The position numbers and the translations under genes are program-made. The notes below the pieces were generated by a model, which was given only the letters and a program-made list of their open reading frames with translations, did not search any database and was not told the origin of the DNA. Source: Hyphomonadaceae bacterium (lineage in GTDB: Bacteria > Pseudomonadota > Alphaproteobacteria > Caulobacterales > Aquidulcibacteraceae). Taken from it: DNA of 64,000 bases. The DNA lies in the NCBI GenBank assembly GCA_019753105.1, contig JAIELJ010000003.1:124001-188000 (forward strand). Direction: 5' to 3'. The stretch's first letter is position 1, and every line of letters starts with the position of its first letter. Below, in pieces: positions 7,958 through 16,066 of this stretch.

Positions 7958-8857
7958 ATGGATAAGGCTGGTCGCGTTCTCTTCTTGTTGGTCGCCGCCG
8001 TTGTGTTGGTTCTCATCACGATTTGGCTAATCGGCTTGGGGGACGACTACCACTACGCAAATCCCAGTGCGCGAGAAGGATTGGGGGGGCGCATCCTGTT
8101 CATTGGGCAGTTCGCTCTATCAGTCTTGCCAGCGTTGATCGCGTGGCAATGCCTTCGAGCGGCTTGGCAACTCATCACGACACCGACTCCGGTTAAGGCA
8201 CAAGCGTCTCCGTCCCAGACAGAGGATGATACGTCGGTGCCGATGTCTGACGATGAACGGTTTGCGTTGGAAGCAGCACAGGTGGGTGAGAGACGGCGAT
8301 CCGAATCGGAAGAAGTATTCCGCAAAAATCGAACACAGCTTGCCGATGCACACGCCAAGCTATCGCGTGCGAAGCAGTTAGTTGATGAGAGCGGCGTGGG
8401 ATTTGCCACTCTAAAGATTCTTCGCCTTTCATGGCGCAGCCCGGACGCTGCGGAGCTACAGGATTGGGAGCCGGATTCCACCACCGAAGGGACGGACAGT
8501 GGGTATCAAAAGTCAGGGATGGCTTGGAAGTGGGGTGGCAAGCGTTTTGGCATCAAGCTCACTCAGCATCCAAGTTACGGCCTGTCATCGAACAAAATCT
8601 ATGGTGACATCGTGGTCTGGGCCGATGATGCGGAAGTGTTGAAGCTTGATGTCAGCATGGACGCAGCCAGCCGAAGCGATCATTGGGATTATATCGGTGT
8701 CAGCGGCTTGAAGCCGGGCGACTGGATGCCCGCATTGGTGGACTTCTGTGGCGAGTTGGAGTTGATCGATTCAAACGCTCATGCCGAAAGCCAGCGTCGC
8801 TATTATGAGGGCAAGGCCGTGGGGATTGAGCTTCCTACAGATAACGATCAACCATAG
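7958..8857 (+). CDS. Island membrane protein of unknown function
   Basis: About 299 residues from the ATG at 7958, preferred over the TTG at 7943 because a GGGGG ribosome-binding stretch precedes it. Two N-terminal transmembrane helices (about residues 5-26 and 45-66) are followed by a charged, probably coiled-coil region rich in Glu, Arg and Gln (about 95-145). The C-terminal domain of about 150 residues contains repeated Trp and aromatic positions (SWRSPDAAELQDWEP, MAWKWGGKRFG). No family is recognised. It lies 26 bp upstream of another membrane gene on the same strand, and the pair may work together. Confidence 0.7.
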   Translation: MDKAGRVLFLLVAAVVLVLITIWLIGLGDDYHYANPSAREGLGGRILFIGQFALSVLPALIAWQCLRAAWQLITTPTPVKAQASPSQTEDDTSVPMSDDERFALEAAQVGERRRSESEEVFRKNRTQLADAHAKLSRAKQLVDESGVGFATLKILRLSWRSPDAAELQDWEPDSTTEGTDSGYQKSGMAWKWGGKRFGIKLTQHPSYGLSSNKIYGDIVVWADDAEVLKLDVSMDAASRSDHWDYIGVSGLKPGDWMPALVDFCGELELIDSNAHAESQRRYYEGKAVGIELPTDNDQP

Positions 8858-8883
8858 GCGCGACCACGGCGCAGCCAACCAGG

Positions 8884-9822
8884 GTGAGAGATTTGGAAGT
8901 GCTGGAAACGCTTGGCAGGGTTTGGGCGTGGCTAGGAGACACACTCGGTTGGTCGCCATTCTTGCCGGACTCCGTGAAGGCGGCATGGCGAGTTTATTTC
9001 GCGCTGCTTCTCGTAGGTCTTCTTGGGCTGACGGCGGTGTCTGTCTATTTTCGTTACGGCGATCCGCGCCGGTTCGGGGTTGAGCAAACACTTGCCGTTG
9101 CCACAGCCGTTGATCGACTTCGCCGTCAGAACTTTGCTGAAGAATGGCGCAGTGCCGACAATCTCTCCGTGCTGATGGCGCAGCCTATTCGGAGAGAGAC
9201 AACGAGTCTTCTACAGCAAACGAAGGTTTTTGTTCGGCCTGACGGGCAAATCCACTTCAACGTGATGATCCCTTTCGAGGATGCGTATTGGCGGGAAAGC
9301 AGCACTTCGAGATTTCAACGTGACAACGGGAGTCCAGTCGCGCTCAATACCCTGTTTCGCCAAACCGAATACCAGAGAGCGTTTCTTGCGTCGCGCAACC
9401 TGATCTGCGTCGGCCTCGCTTCCCGTTCTCCCGGTGATGCATCGCCCGCCACTGACGAAAACAACGAACAACTGTCGGAAGTCAGGTCGAGAAACTTGTG
9501 TCGGCTTGTGGCTGGTGCGCTGGGTCGCAACGCTCCGACACGCTACCACCAGCTTGCGTTAGGTTATTACGCGGGGACGCCACCGCAGGATGGGAGTCTC
9601 GCCCACAAGAGGCAGCGTTCGGCGGTCATTATTGGTGTCACTGCGGTGCCTGACCGCGATTACTCTGACGAACTGGTTCAGGTCATTATGTCCACCGCGT
9701 TGAGCAACGTCGATTTGGCCGCTTACTCCCAGTCTTCGTCTCCGCAGATTGTTGAGTTTGAGCCGGACTGGGAGTCGCGGTCGCGTATCGAAGATGACCC
9801 ACGTTTCCAGGACACGGAATAA
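8884..9822 (+). CDS. Island single-pass membrane protein of unknown function
   Basis: 312 residues from a GTG preceded by AGG. One clear transmembrane helix (about residues 36-57, YFALLLVGLLGLTAVSVYF) is followed by a soluble domain of about 250 residues with many charged and polar residues and no motif I recognise. It probably forms a two-gene unit with the membrane protein upstream. Its gene ends 23 bp before the convergent serine recombinase. Function unknown; location in a mobile island makes defence, exclusion or host-fitness cargo possible, without direct evidence. Confidence 0.7.
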   Translation: MRDLEVLETLGRVWAWLGDTLGWSPFLPDSVKAAWRVYFALLLVGLLGLTAVSVYFRYGDPRRFGVEQTLAVATAVDRLRRQNFAEEWRSADNLSVLMAQPIRRETTSLLQQTKVFVRPDGQIHFNVMIPFEDAYWRESSTSRFQRDNGSPVALNTLFRQTEYQRAFLASRNLICVGLASRSPGDASPATDENNEQLSEVRSRNLCRLVAGALGRNAPTRYHQLALGYYAGTPPQDGSLAHKRQRSAVIIGVTAVPDRDYSDELVQVIMSTALSNVDLAAYSQSSSPQIVEFEPDWESRSRIEDDPRFQDTE

Positions 9823-9845
9823 GGGCAAACCCGCGCCCGTCGTGA

Positions 9846-10418
9846 CTATGGTGAAAGCGCCTGACGGCCACCCGGAAGGCTTCGATACAAAGTGGAGGGC
9901 GATATGCCCAAGGTTGCGGCAACGCTCTCCACGGTGATCCCTGGCGATCCCAGCAGGGCTTTGGCTTTAGCGATGTCGTGTTCGCTCATCTTGCGAGGGC
10001 GGCCACCAAGACGACCCTGGCTACGAGCGTGCTGAAGCGCTGCGACGACCCGCTCCCTTAAGGTGGCCCTTTCAAACTCGGCCATCGCTCCGATGACGTG
10101 AAAGAACAGCTTGCCGCTCGGACTCTGCGTGTCGATTTTTTCGGTAACGCTCTGAAAGCCGATGCCGCGTTCGGCCAGCGCTTCGACCGTCTCGATGAGT
10201 TGGCGGAGCGACCTAGCGAGGCGATCCATTTTCCAAACGACCAGCACGTCTCCTTCGCGTGCGAACTGCAATGCCTTCGCGAGTTCGGGGCGATCCCGCT
10301 GTGCGCCGGAAGCGGCTTCCTCGAAAATCTTCTCGCAGCCTGCCTTCCGCAGTGCATCCATTTGAAGGCCGGTGTCCTGGCCGGTCGATTTCGAGACGCG
10401 GGCGTATCCGATGAGCAT
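9846..10418 (-). CDS. Serine recombinase (resolvase/invertase family)
   Basis: 190 residues from the ATG at 10418 (MLIGYARVS); the track ORF has a spurious 100-residue extension. The resolvase domain has the catalytic serine in GYARVSKSTGQD, DVLVVWKMDRLARSLRQL with the conserved D-R-L-x-R, and AMAEFERATLRERV. A C-terminal Hin-type HTH follows (ITVESVAATLGISPSTLYR). This is the small-serine-recombinase class encoded by Tn3-type transposons and DNA invertases. It faces the other island genes. Immediately upstream are three related 16-bp repeats that could be its binding sites. Confidence 0.93.
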   Translation of the reverse strand: MLIGYARVSKSTGQDTGLQMDALRKAGCEKIFEEAASGAQRDRPELAKALQFAREGDVLVVWKMDRLARSLRQLIETVEALAERGIGFQSVTEKIDTQSPSGKLFFHVIGAMAEFERATLRERVVAALQHARSQGRLGGRPRKMSEHDIAKAKALLGSPGITVESVAATLGISPSTLYRSLPGGRQALSP

Positions 10419-10448
10419 GGGCGATCTCCGACAAAGGTCGCCTGAAGT

Positions 10449-10544
10449 GGTTTCGACACGTCGGAGTTTCAAGGGACGGTTTTGACATGCGATCCGGGTG
10501 GCTTCGAGCCTTAAGGCCGCGCCCCGACGCGACGTGTCAAAACC
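10449..10544. repeat. Three related 16-bp repeats upstream of the serine recombinase (possible res-like site)
   Basis: GGTTTCGACACGTCGG (10449-10464, plus), GGTTTTGACATGCGAT (10478-10493, plus) and GGTTTTGACACGTCGC (10529-10544, read on minus) share GGTTTyGACAyG. They lie 30-130 bp upstream of the recombinase start, where resolvase recognition sites are normally found. Assignment as a res site is inference from position and repetition. Confidence 0.5.
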
Positions 10545-10686
10545 AAATGTTTTTGCGGTCCGCGCATTCCGATGTGGGCTTGGCCGTTGTTTTGCGCGAA
10601 GTGGCTCGAACGACTTGTCCGCAGCGCATATTTTGCTACCGTAACGCGAGCGCTGTCGAAGAGACGGCGTGGTTGGGGGGATCGCG

Positions 10687-11655
10687 ATGTCGAGCGAAGC
10701 GTTGAGCTTGCTAGGCAAGCTGGCACTGTATGTTGGCCTGCCAGTTGCAGCCTACTTGAGCATTTTGGTTGCTAGGAAGGCCGCCGAAGTCTCCGCAAGC
10801 GGGAAGCCACATCGATTGATTTTGACGGAACGCTTGCTGTTCGTAGCGGCGGGCATCTTTTTGATCGGTTTGGGTGTCGCGTCATTCAGAGAACAGCCGC
10901 GAGACTACTCAGCCCTCGCCATCAGTGTTGGAGCGGTGTTGCTGGTGGTGCCTTTGGTGGCGAACGTGCGCCGCCTCAAGTTAGGTTTTGGATTACAAGC
11001 GACTCTTGCTCAGGGACTCTTAGTGGGGACGGCATTTGTCGCGTTCCTGCTAATCTCGATCCAAGCCCAACGGATCACTTGGCCGACATTAGAAACACTT
11101 CGCGGCGTTTCCTCTCTGGTCACATGGCCCGTCATTGTGTTGCTCGCGGGCATAGTGTTCTTCCCCGACATAAGCCGCATTCTCGGTAGCATCGAGAGTC
11201 TTGAGGGATTCGGCGGCAAGGTGAGCTTCCGTCGCAAGGAAGAGATCGAGGAAGAAGTCGAAGAAGCGCTTTCGCAGGACATACAAATCGAAGCGGATGG
11301 GGCGGCCCAAGAAATCCATCGCTTATCCCGCACTGTTCGGACCCAAGAGAATCGATACGCCAATGTCATCACTGCGTGGGGCGTGTTAGCCAAGGTGATC
11401 ACGACCATTGCGTTGCCACACGGTGGTGCAAACGATTACAGGCGTATCCGCGAGAATGTGCGGTTGCTGTCAGATAAGGGCGTCTTGCCATCTGACATCG
11501 GCGAAGAAGCAGTTCGCCTTTTTGCCGAGCGGAACGGCTATAGAAGGCGCACGTCCAGCAAGATCACCGCCGACGAACACCGACGCTTCCTTGATGCTGC
11601 CGAAGCTCTGGCGAATAGATTGCAGCCATTCTTGCCTGCGTCACCCAAATCCTAG
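10687..11655 (+). CDS. Island membrane protein with coiled-coil C-terminal region, unknown function
   Basis: About 322 residues from the ATG at 10687, preferred over GTG 10669 because a GGGGGG tract precedes it. Four or five hydrophobic helices occupy roughly the first 170 residues. A highly acidic and helical stretch follows (RRKEEIEEEVEEALSQD), then a cytosolic-looking C-terminal region with basic residues. No family is recognised. It is followed directly by a small ORF. As with the other island membrane proteins, its role is unknown; a membrane anchor with a soluble effector-like tail is a common shape for accessory cargo. Confidence 0.7.
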   Translation: MSSEALSLLGKLALYVGLPVAAYLSILVARKAAEVSASGKPHRLILTERLLFVAAGIFLIGLGVASFREQPRDYSALAISVGAVLLVVPLVANVRRLKLGFGLQATLAQGLLVGTAFVAFLLISIQAQRITWPTLETLRGVSSLVTWPVIVLLAGIVFFPDISRILGSIESLEGFGGKVSFRRKEEIEEEVEEALSQDIQIEADGAAQEIHRLSRTVRTQENRYANVITAWGVLAKVITTIALPHGGANDYRRIRENVRLLSDKGVLPSDIGEEAVRLFAERNGYRRRTSSKITADEHRRFLDAAEALANRLQPFLPASPKS

Positions 11656-11898
11656 GTGCCAGCAATGACTTTCGATGAGATCAACCGGCTTTCACGCGAT
11701 GAGCTTCTCGACACGATGCGTCGTGAAGGCGTGCCCGTGGTGATGTCCCTTTTCGCCACGGTGCACCACAAGTCCGCTGATCGACCCGAAGGATTCGATG
11801 CGTCTGACCTGGATCAGATCAGCGATGACCTGGAAGACGGCGACGTGCTTCGGTGGCGGCGCGAGTTGGCGGAGCACTTTGCAAAGAACACCAAGTGA
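11656..11898 (+). CDS. Small acidic hypothetical protein
   Basis: An 80-residue ORF beginning at a GTG directly after the upstream stop; an in-frame ATG at 11665 would give 77 residues. The sequence is acidic (DASDLDQISDDLEDGDVLRWRREL) and probably helical, with no recognised domain. Its tight placement behind the membrane protein suggests one transcript. It is the last gene before the distal attachment repeat. Confidence 0.55.
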   Translation: MPAMTFDEINRLSRDELLDTMRREGVPVVMSLFATVHHKSADRPEGFDASDLDQISDDLEDGDVLRWRRELAEHFAKNTK

Positions 11899-12039
11899 CG
11901 CTGAAGTCGGGCGCAGTGAAAAGAACGTCGCTCTGCGCCCGTCCATGAATCCGCAAGATAAGCGCCAATAACGACGCTTTGCGAAAACAGAGAGCCAGTT
12001 TGTTGGCTAAGCATCTGAAATCGCGGACAAGCTTCACTG

Positions 12040-12076
12040 TTGGGAAGCTGACGTTCTACCTCTGAACTACGCCCGC
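12040..12076. repeat. Island attachment repeat, distal side (half tRNA remnant)
   Basis: Right copy of the 37-bp direct repeat: a stand-alone 5' half of tRNA-Gly with no 3' half, so it is not a functional tRNA. DNA to its right should be the original upstream flank of the tRNA. On the minus strand that flank has a possible promoter (TTGCAG, 16 bp, TATTTG) pointing at the half tRNA. Confidence 0.88.
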
Positions 12077-12194
12077 AAGGCGGGGATCAGCAAATACGGA
12101 CTTTTCGCGCCGCTGCAAGCGGCAAGGCGAGCACGATAGCGGCGCTTGACACCACCCGCGTCACGCGTTCGACAACGCTCCGTAGGGAGCATTC

Positions 12195-13463
12195 ATGGCG
12201 GCTTGGTCGAATTGGTCCGGAAGTGTGCGGGCGACGCCGCGTGAGGTGGCGCGGCCACGGACGGAGGCTGAGCTGGCGCAGATCATCGCGCGCGCGGAAA
12301 AGGTGCGCGTTGCGGGCGCTGGGCATTCCTTCATGCCGCTGGTTGCGACCGAGGGCACGCTGCTCAGTCTTTCTGAGCTTGAAGGCGGCGTGGAGTTCAG
12401 CGCCGACAAATCGCGCGTGTGGGCGCCCGCGGGCTGGAGCTTGGCGAAGCTCACCGCTGCACTTTGGGCTGAGGGCGTTTCGCTGATCAATCAGGGTGAC
12501 GTAAACCCGCAGGCGCTGGCCGGCGCGATCGCGACAGGTACGCACGGCACGGGCGCCGAACTGGGCTCGATCTCAACGTTCGCCCGCGCGTTTCGATTGA
12601 TGCTCGCCGATGGATCGATCGCTACGTGTAGCGAACAAGAGAACGTGGATATCTTTCAGGCGGCGCGTTTGTCGCTCGGACTGATCGGTGTCGCGACTCG
12701 CATCGAGATCGATGTGCTGCCGGCTTACTATCTCGAAGAAAAGGTCGAGTCGCATCCTATCGATGCGGTGGAGGAGCGCTGGGACGAACTGGTTGCCAAC
12801 AATCGCCATGCTGAGTTCTGGGTGTTTCCGTATGCGGATATGGCGATCGTCAAAACCCTGAATCCGGCGCCGGGTGAGGGGGCGCTCAACCGGCAGAATG
12901 ACATGGACGATCGCGCTTTCCGCGTGATCTGCGATCTCTGCGCTGCGCTGCCGTTCCTCACGCCGTCTCTCCAGAAGATGATCGTCGGGCCGAACGTGAG
13001 GCAGCGGCGCGTCGGGCCGGCGTATCAGATTTTCGCATCGGATCGGACGGTGAAGTTCGAGGAGATGGAATACGAGATGCCGCGAAGCGCAGGTTGGCCG
13101 GCGCTGCGCGAGGCGATGGCATGGATCAAAAAGCGCAATCTCCCGGTGACGTTTCCGTTCGAGTTTCGCACCATCGCGCAAGACGATATCTGGCTTTCGC
13201 CGATGCATGCGGGCCCTTGCCTCTCGATCTCGGCGCACCAGTACGCGAAGATGCCTTGGCGGCCGTTTTTTGAGGGGATCGAGCCGATTTTCCGCACCGC
13301 TGGCGGGCGCCCGCATTGGGCTAAGCGCCATACATTGACGGCGGCGGATGTCGATGCGCTTTATCCGAACGCGTCGCGCTTCAAAGCTGTGCGCGCCGCG
13401 CAAGATCCGGGCGCAAAGTTCGCCAACGCGCACCTGGCGTCGCTGTTTGTGGAGGGGACGTGA
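12195..13463 (+). CDS. FAD-dependent sugar-lactone oxidase (D-arabinono-1,4-lactone oxidase type)
   Basis: A vanillyl-alcohol-oxidase-fold flavoprotein of 422 residues. The N-terminal FAD-binding segment carries VRVAGAGHSFMPLV, where the His is the usual covalent flavin position in aldonolactone oxidases, and then GAIATGTHGTG. The C-terminal ALO domain ends with the conserved HWAKRHTL. Expected reaction: oxidation of an aldono-1,4-lactone or related polyol with oxygen or another acceptor. It is the first gene of original chromosome right of the island and overlaps the next gene (GTGA), so the two are coupled. Exact substrate cannot be told. Confidence 0.85.
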   Translation: MAAWSNWSGSVRATPREVARPRTEAELAQIIARAEKVRVAGAGHSFMPLVATEGTLLSLSELEGGVEFSADKSRVWAPAGWSLAKLTAALWAEGVSLINQGDVNPQALAGAIATGTHGTGAELGSISTFARAFRLMLADGSIATCSEQENVDIFQAARLSLGLIGVATRIEIDVLPAYYLEEKVESHPIDAVEERWDELVANNRHAEFWVFPYADMAIVKTLNPAPGEGALNRQNDMDDRAFRVICDLCAALPFLTPSLQKMIVGPNVRQRRVGPAYQIFASDRTVKFEEMEYEMPRSAGWPALREAMAWIKKRNLPVTFPFEFRTIAQDDIWLSPMHAGPCLSISAHQYAKMPWRPFFEGIEPIFRTAGGRPHWAKRHTLTAADVDALYPNASRFKAVRAAQDPGAKFANAHLASLFVEGT

Positions 13464-14596
13464 GCGATATCGATCTGCACAAGCACTTGATCGGCCAGCA
13501 AGGCTCGCGACGTGCTCTTAACACGCCAGCGTTGGTGATCGATCGCGACGCGCTTCAGCGCAATGTCGATAAGATGGCCGCGTTTGCGAAGCAGAACGGC
13601 ATGGCGCTGCGGCCGCATGCAAAGACGCACAAGAGCGTGGAGATTGCGCGGCTGCAGGTGGCTGCGGGCGCGGTTGGTGTTTGTTGTGCGAAGATCGGAG
13701 AGGCGGAAGCGCTGGCTGCAGGTGGCATCGGTGCGATCTTGATCACCTCGCCAGTCGTCACGCCGCAAGCGATCGCGCGCCTTCTGGCGCTGCATGAGCG
13801 CATCGGCGATTTGCGGGTTGTCGCGGATAATCCGGACAATGTGAGCGCGCTGGCCGCCGCGGCGAAGGAGGCCAGCCGATCGTTGCCCGTATTCGTCGAT
13901 ATTGACCCGGGCATTCGCCGCACTGGCGTCTCATCACCCGAGGCGGCAGTGGCGCTCGCGCGGCAGATCGCTCAGTCGAGTTCGCTCACGTTCGCCGGCG
14001 TGCAATTCTATTGCGGCGCGCAGCAGCACATTGAGACGTACGAGGATCGCGTCGCTGCGATCAACGAGCGCACGGCCTATCTCTCAAGCGTTATCGCCGC
14101 GTTGGATGCAGCCGGCTTGAAGCCGGCTGTGGTCACTGGCGGCGGCACCGGCACGCATCGCATTGATGCGGCGCTCGGCGTGCTTACCGAGCTTCAAACC
14201 GGCTCGTATGTATTCATGGATAAGCAATACCTCGATTGCGACTTGAACGGCGAGGGCACGCCACCGTTCGAGGCCGCGCTCTTCATCGATACGCACGTGA
14301 TAAGCGCCAATGCGCCAGGGATGGGCACGCTGGATGCTGGTTTCAAAGCGCTTTCAACCGATGGCGGCAACCCGCAGATCGTCGAAGGTGCGCCGGCGAG
14401 TGCGGCGTTCTTCTTCATGGGTGACGAGCACAGCGCCTTAATTGCGATGGGTCACGAATTTTGCGTGGGTGATTCTGTGACGCTGACGGCGCCACACTGC
14501 GATCCCACCGTGAACCTCTACGACGCCTACCATGTCGTGCGCGGCGGCGATTTGATCGATATTTGGCCGGTCAGCGCGCGCGGAAGGTCGCGCTAG
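13460..14596 (+). CDS. DSD1 family PLP-dependent enzyme (D-threonine aldolase / D-serine dehydratase-like)
   Basis: 378 residues, starting at a GTG that overlaps the oxidase stop. The N-terminal alanine-racemase-type barrel carries the PLP lysine in RPHAKTHKS (K55). FVDIDPGIRRTGV and TGGGTGTHR (phosphate-binding) follow, and the C-terminal beta domain has the metal-binding pattern HEFCVGDSVTLTAPHCDP. This family cleaves D-threonine or D-beta-hydroxy amino acids or dehydrates D-serine. Coupling to a lactone oxidase and proximity to an M20 peptidase suggest a catabolic unit, but no pathway is established. Confidence 0.88.
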   Translation: MSDIDLHKHLIGQQGSRRALNTPALVIDRDALQRNVDKMAAFAKQNGMALRPHAKTHKSVEIARLQVAAGAVGVCCAKIGEAEALAAGGIGAILITSPVVTPQAIARLLALHERIGDLRVVADNPDNVSALAAAAKEASRSLPVFVDIDPGIRRTGVSSPEAAVALARQIAQSSSLTFAGVQFYCGAQQHIETYEDRVAAINERTAYLSSVIAALDAAGLKPAVVTGGGTGTHRIDAALGVLTELQTGSYVFMDKQYLDCDLNGEGTPPFEAALFIDTHVISANAPGMGTLDAGFKALSTDGGNPQIVEGAPASAAFFFMGDEHSALIAMGHEFCVGDSVTLTAPHCDPTVNLYDAYHVVRGGDLIDIWPVSARGRSR

Positions 14597-14641
14597 AAAC
14601 GCGGCGCACGAAGGACTAGGTTGCCTCGAAAGAGGAAACCC

Positions 14642-16066
14642 ATGGCCGAGATCGCCCAAGCTCAGTTGCGCAAGTTCACCGATCAGATCTGGAACGATGA
14701 GATCGTCCCGGCGCTGACGGAGTACATCCGCATTCCGAACAAGTCGCCGTCCTTCGATCCTGATTGGGAGAAGCACGGCTACATGGAAGAGGCGCTGCAG
14801 CTTCTGGTGAAATACGCCGAGACGAAGCTGGAGGCGTTGGGCGCGACGCTGAGCATCGAGCGTCTGCCGGGCCGCACGCCGCTTATCTTCATCGAGGTAC
14901 CGGGTTCGAAGAGCGGCGATACGGTGATGCTCTATGGCCACCTTGATAAGCAGCCGGAGATGACCGGCTGGGCCGAAGGCAAGGGCCCTTGGGTTCCTGT
15001 GCTTGAAGGCGACAAGCTCTACGGCCGTGGCGGCGCCGATGATGGCTATGCAATGTTCGGCGCGTTGGCGGCATTGCTGGCGCTGAAGGATCAGAACGTG
15101 CCGCATGCGCGCGCGGTGATCGTTATTGAGGCGTCGGAGGAAAGCGGCTCGCCGGATTTGCCTTTCTACATGGACGCTTTGGCCGAGCGCATTGGCGATG
15201 TGTCCCTCGTCGTTTGCCTCGATAGCGGCTGTGGCGATTATGATCGCTTGTGGCTGACGACGTCGCTGCGCGGCATGGTTGGCGGGACTCTGCGCGTTGA
15301 TGTGCTCGAAGAAGGCGTGCACTCGGGCGATGCGTCCGGCGTAGTGCCGTCGAGCTTCCGCGTGATGCGGCAATTGCTGGCGCGCGTGGAGGATATCGAA
15401 ACGGGCGCGATCAAGGGCGAAGCCTTCAACGTTGCAATCCCGGCGGAACGCCAGAAGCAAGCGAAGGTCGCGGCCCAAGCTTTGGGCGATCAGGTCTATG
15501 CCAAGTTTCCGTTCGTTGATGGCATGAAGCCGAACGGCACGGACTTGGCTGAGCTTGTGCTCAATCGCACATGGCGGCCGGCGCTTTCGATCACCGGCTT
15601 GGCCGGCGCGCCGGAGCCGCTTAACGCAGGCAATGTGTTGCGTCCGTTCACTGAGGCAAAGATTTCGCTGCGCGTGCCGCCAACGGCGGACGCCAAGAAG
15701 GCGAGCGCGGAGCTGAAGAAGATACTCGAAACCGATCCGCCTTATGGCGCGAGGGTTTCGTATGCGGGCGAGAAGGACGGCTCCGGCTGGAACGCGCCGG
15801 CGACCGCGCCGTGGCTCGAAGCAGCGCTGGAGGATGCCTCGCATCAGGCCTGGGGCCAGCCGATGGCGATGATGGGCGAGGGCGGCTCTATCCCGTTTAT
15901 GGGTATGCTCGGCGAGAAGTTTCCGAAAGCGCAGTTTGTGGTGACGGGCGTGCTTGGGCCGCACTCAAACGCGCACGGACCGAACGAGTTTCTGCACATC
16001 CCGACAGGCAAGCGCGTGACGGAAACCGTCGCGCGCGTGCTGGCCGCGCACTACGAGCGCGCTTAG
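14642..16066 (+). CDS. M20 family metallopeptidase (dipeptidase/carnosinase-like)
   Basis: 474 residues. The ATG at 14642 is preferred over the track's TTG at 14621 because an AGAGGA ribosome-binding site lies 7 bases before it. Di-zinc ligands and catalytic residues are visible: LYGHLDKQPE (His, Asp), GGADDGYAMFG (Asp), EASEESGSPD (catalytic Glu pair), VVCLDSGCGDYD (Asp) and LGPHSNAHGPNE (His). A dimerisation lid lies between. The lack of a signal peptide indicates a cytosolic enzyme hydrolysing dipeptides or N-acyl amino acids. Its 3' end overlaps the convergent histidine kinase gene by 4 bp. Confidence 0.9.
   Translation: MAEIAQAQLRKFTDQIWNDEIVPALTEYIRIPNKSPSFDPDWEKHGYMEEALQLLVKYAETKLEALGATLSIERLPGRTPLIFIEVPGSKSGDTVMLYGHLDKQPEMTGWAEGKGPWVPVLEGDKLYGRGGADDGYAMFGALAALLALKDQNVPHARAVIVIEASEESGSPDLPFYMDALAERIGDVSLVVCLDSGCGDYDRLWLTTSLRGMVGGTLRVDVLEEGVHSGDASGVVPSSFRVMRQLLARVEDIETGAIKGEAFNVAIPAERQKQAKVAAQALGDQVYAKFPFVDGMKPNGTDLAELVLNRTWRPALSITGLAGAPEPLNAGNVLRPFTEAKISLRVPPTADAKKASAELKKILETDPPYGARVSYAGEKDGSGWNAPATAPWLEAALEDASHQAWGQPMAMMGEGGSIPFMGMLGEKFPKAQFVVTGVLGPHSNAHGPNEFLHIPTGKRVTETVARVLAAHYERA

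Larger units (their letters stand above)
5094..12076. mobile_element. Integrated genomic island at tRNA-Gly(CCC), about 7 kb
   Basis: The 37-bp sequence covering the anticodon loop to the 5' end of the tRNA (5094-5130) occurs again, identical, at 12040-12076 in the same orientation. Between the copies lie a tyrosine recombinase next to the tRNA, an AlpA-like excisionase, a possible HUH Rep protein, a serine recombinase and genes of unknown function. By eye the base composition is less GC-rich than the flanking DNA. No conjugation or phage structural genes are present, so this resembles a small integrative element or satellite rather than a full ICE or prophage. Confidence 0.88.

Noticed and set aside
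10419-10718. N-terminal extension of the serine recombinase
   Set aside because: The resolvase domain begins at MLIGYARVS (10418). The extension has no domain and contains the res-like repeats.
12040-12076. A second tRNA-Gly gene
   Set aside because: Only the 5' half is present; there is no T arm, acceptor complement or CCA, so it is the attachment-site duplicate.
14438-15964. 508-residue minus-strand ORF
   Set aside because: Entirely antisense to the M20 peptidase and its neighbour. The composition (Arg, His, Ala, Leu) is that of a complementary-frame artefact.
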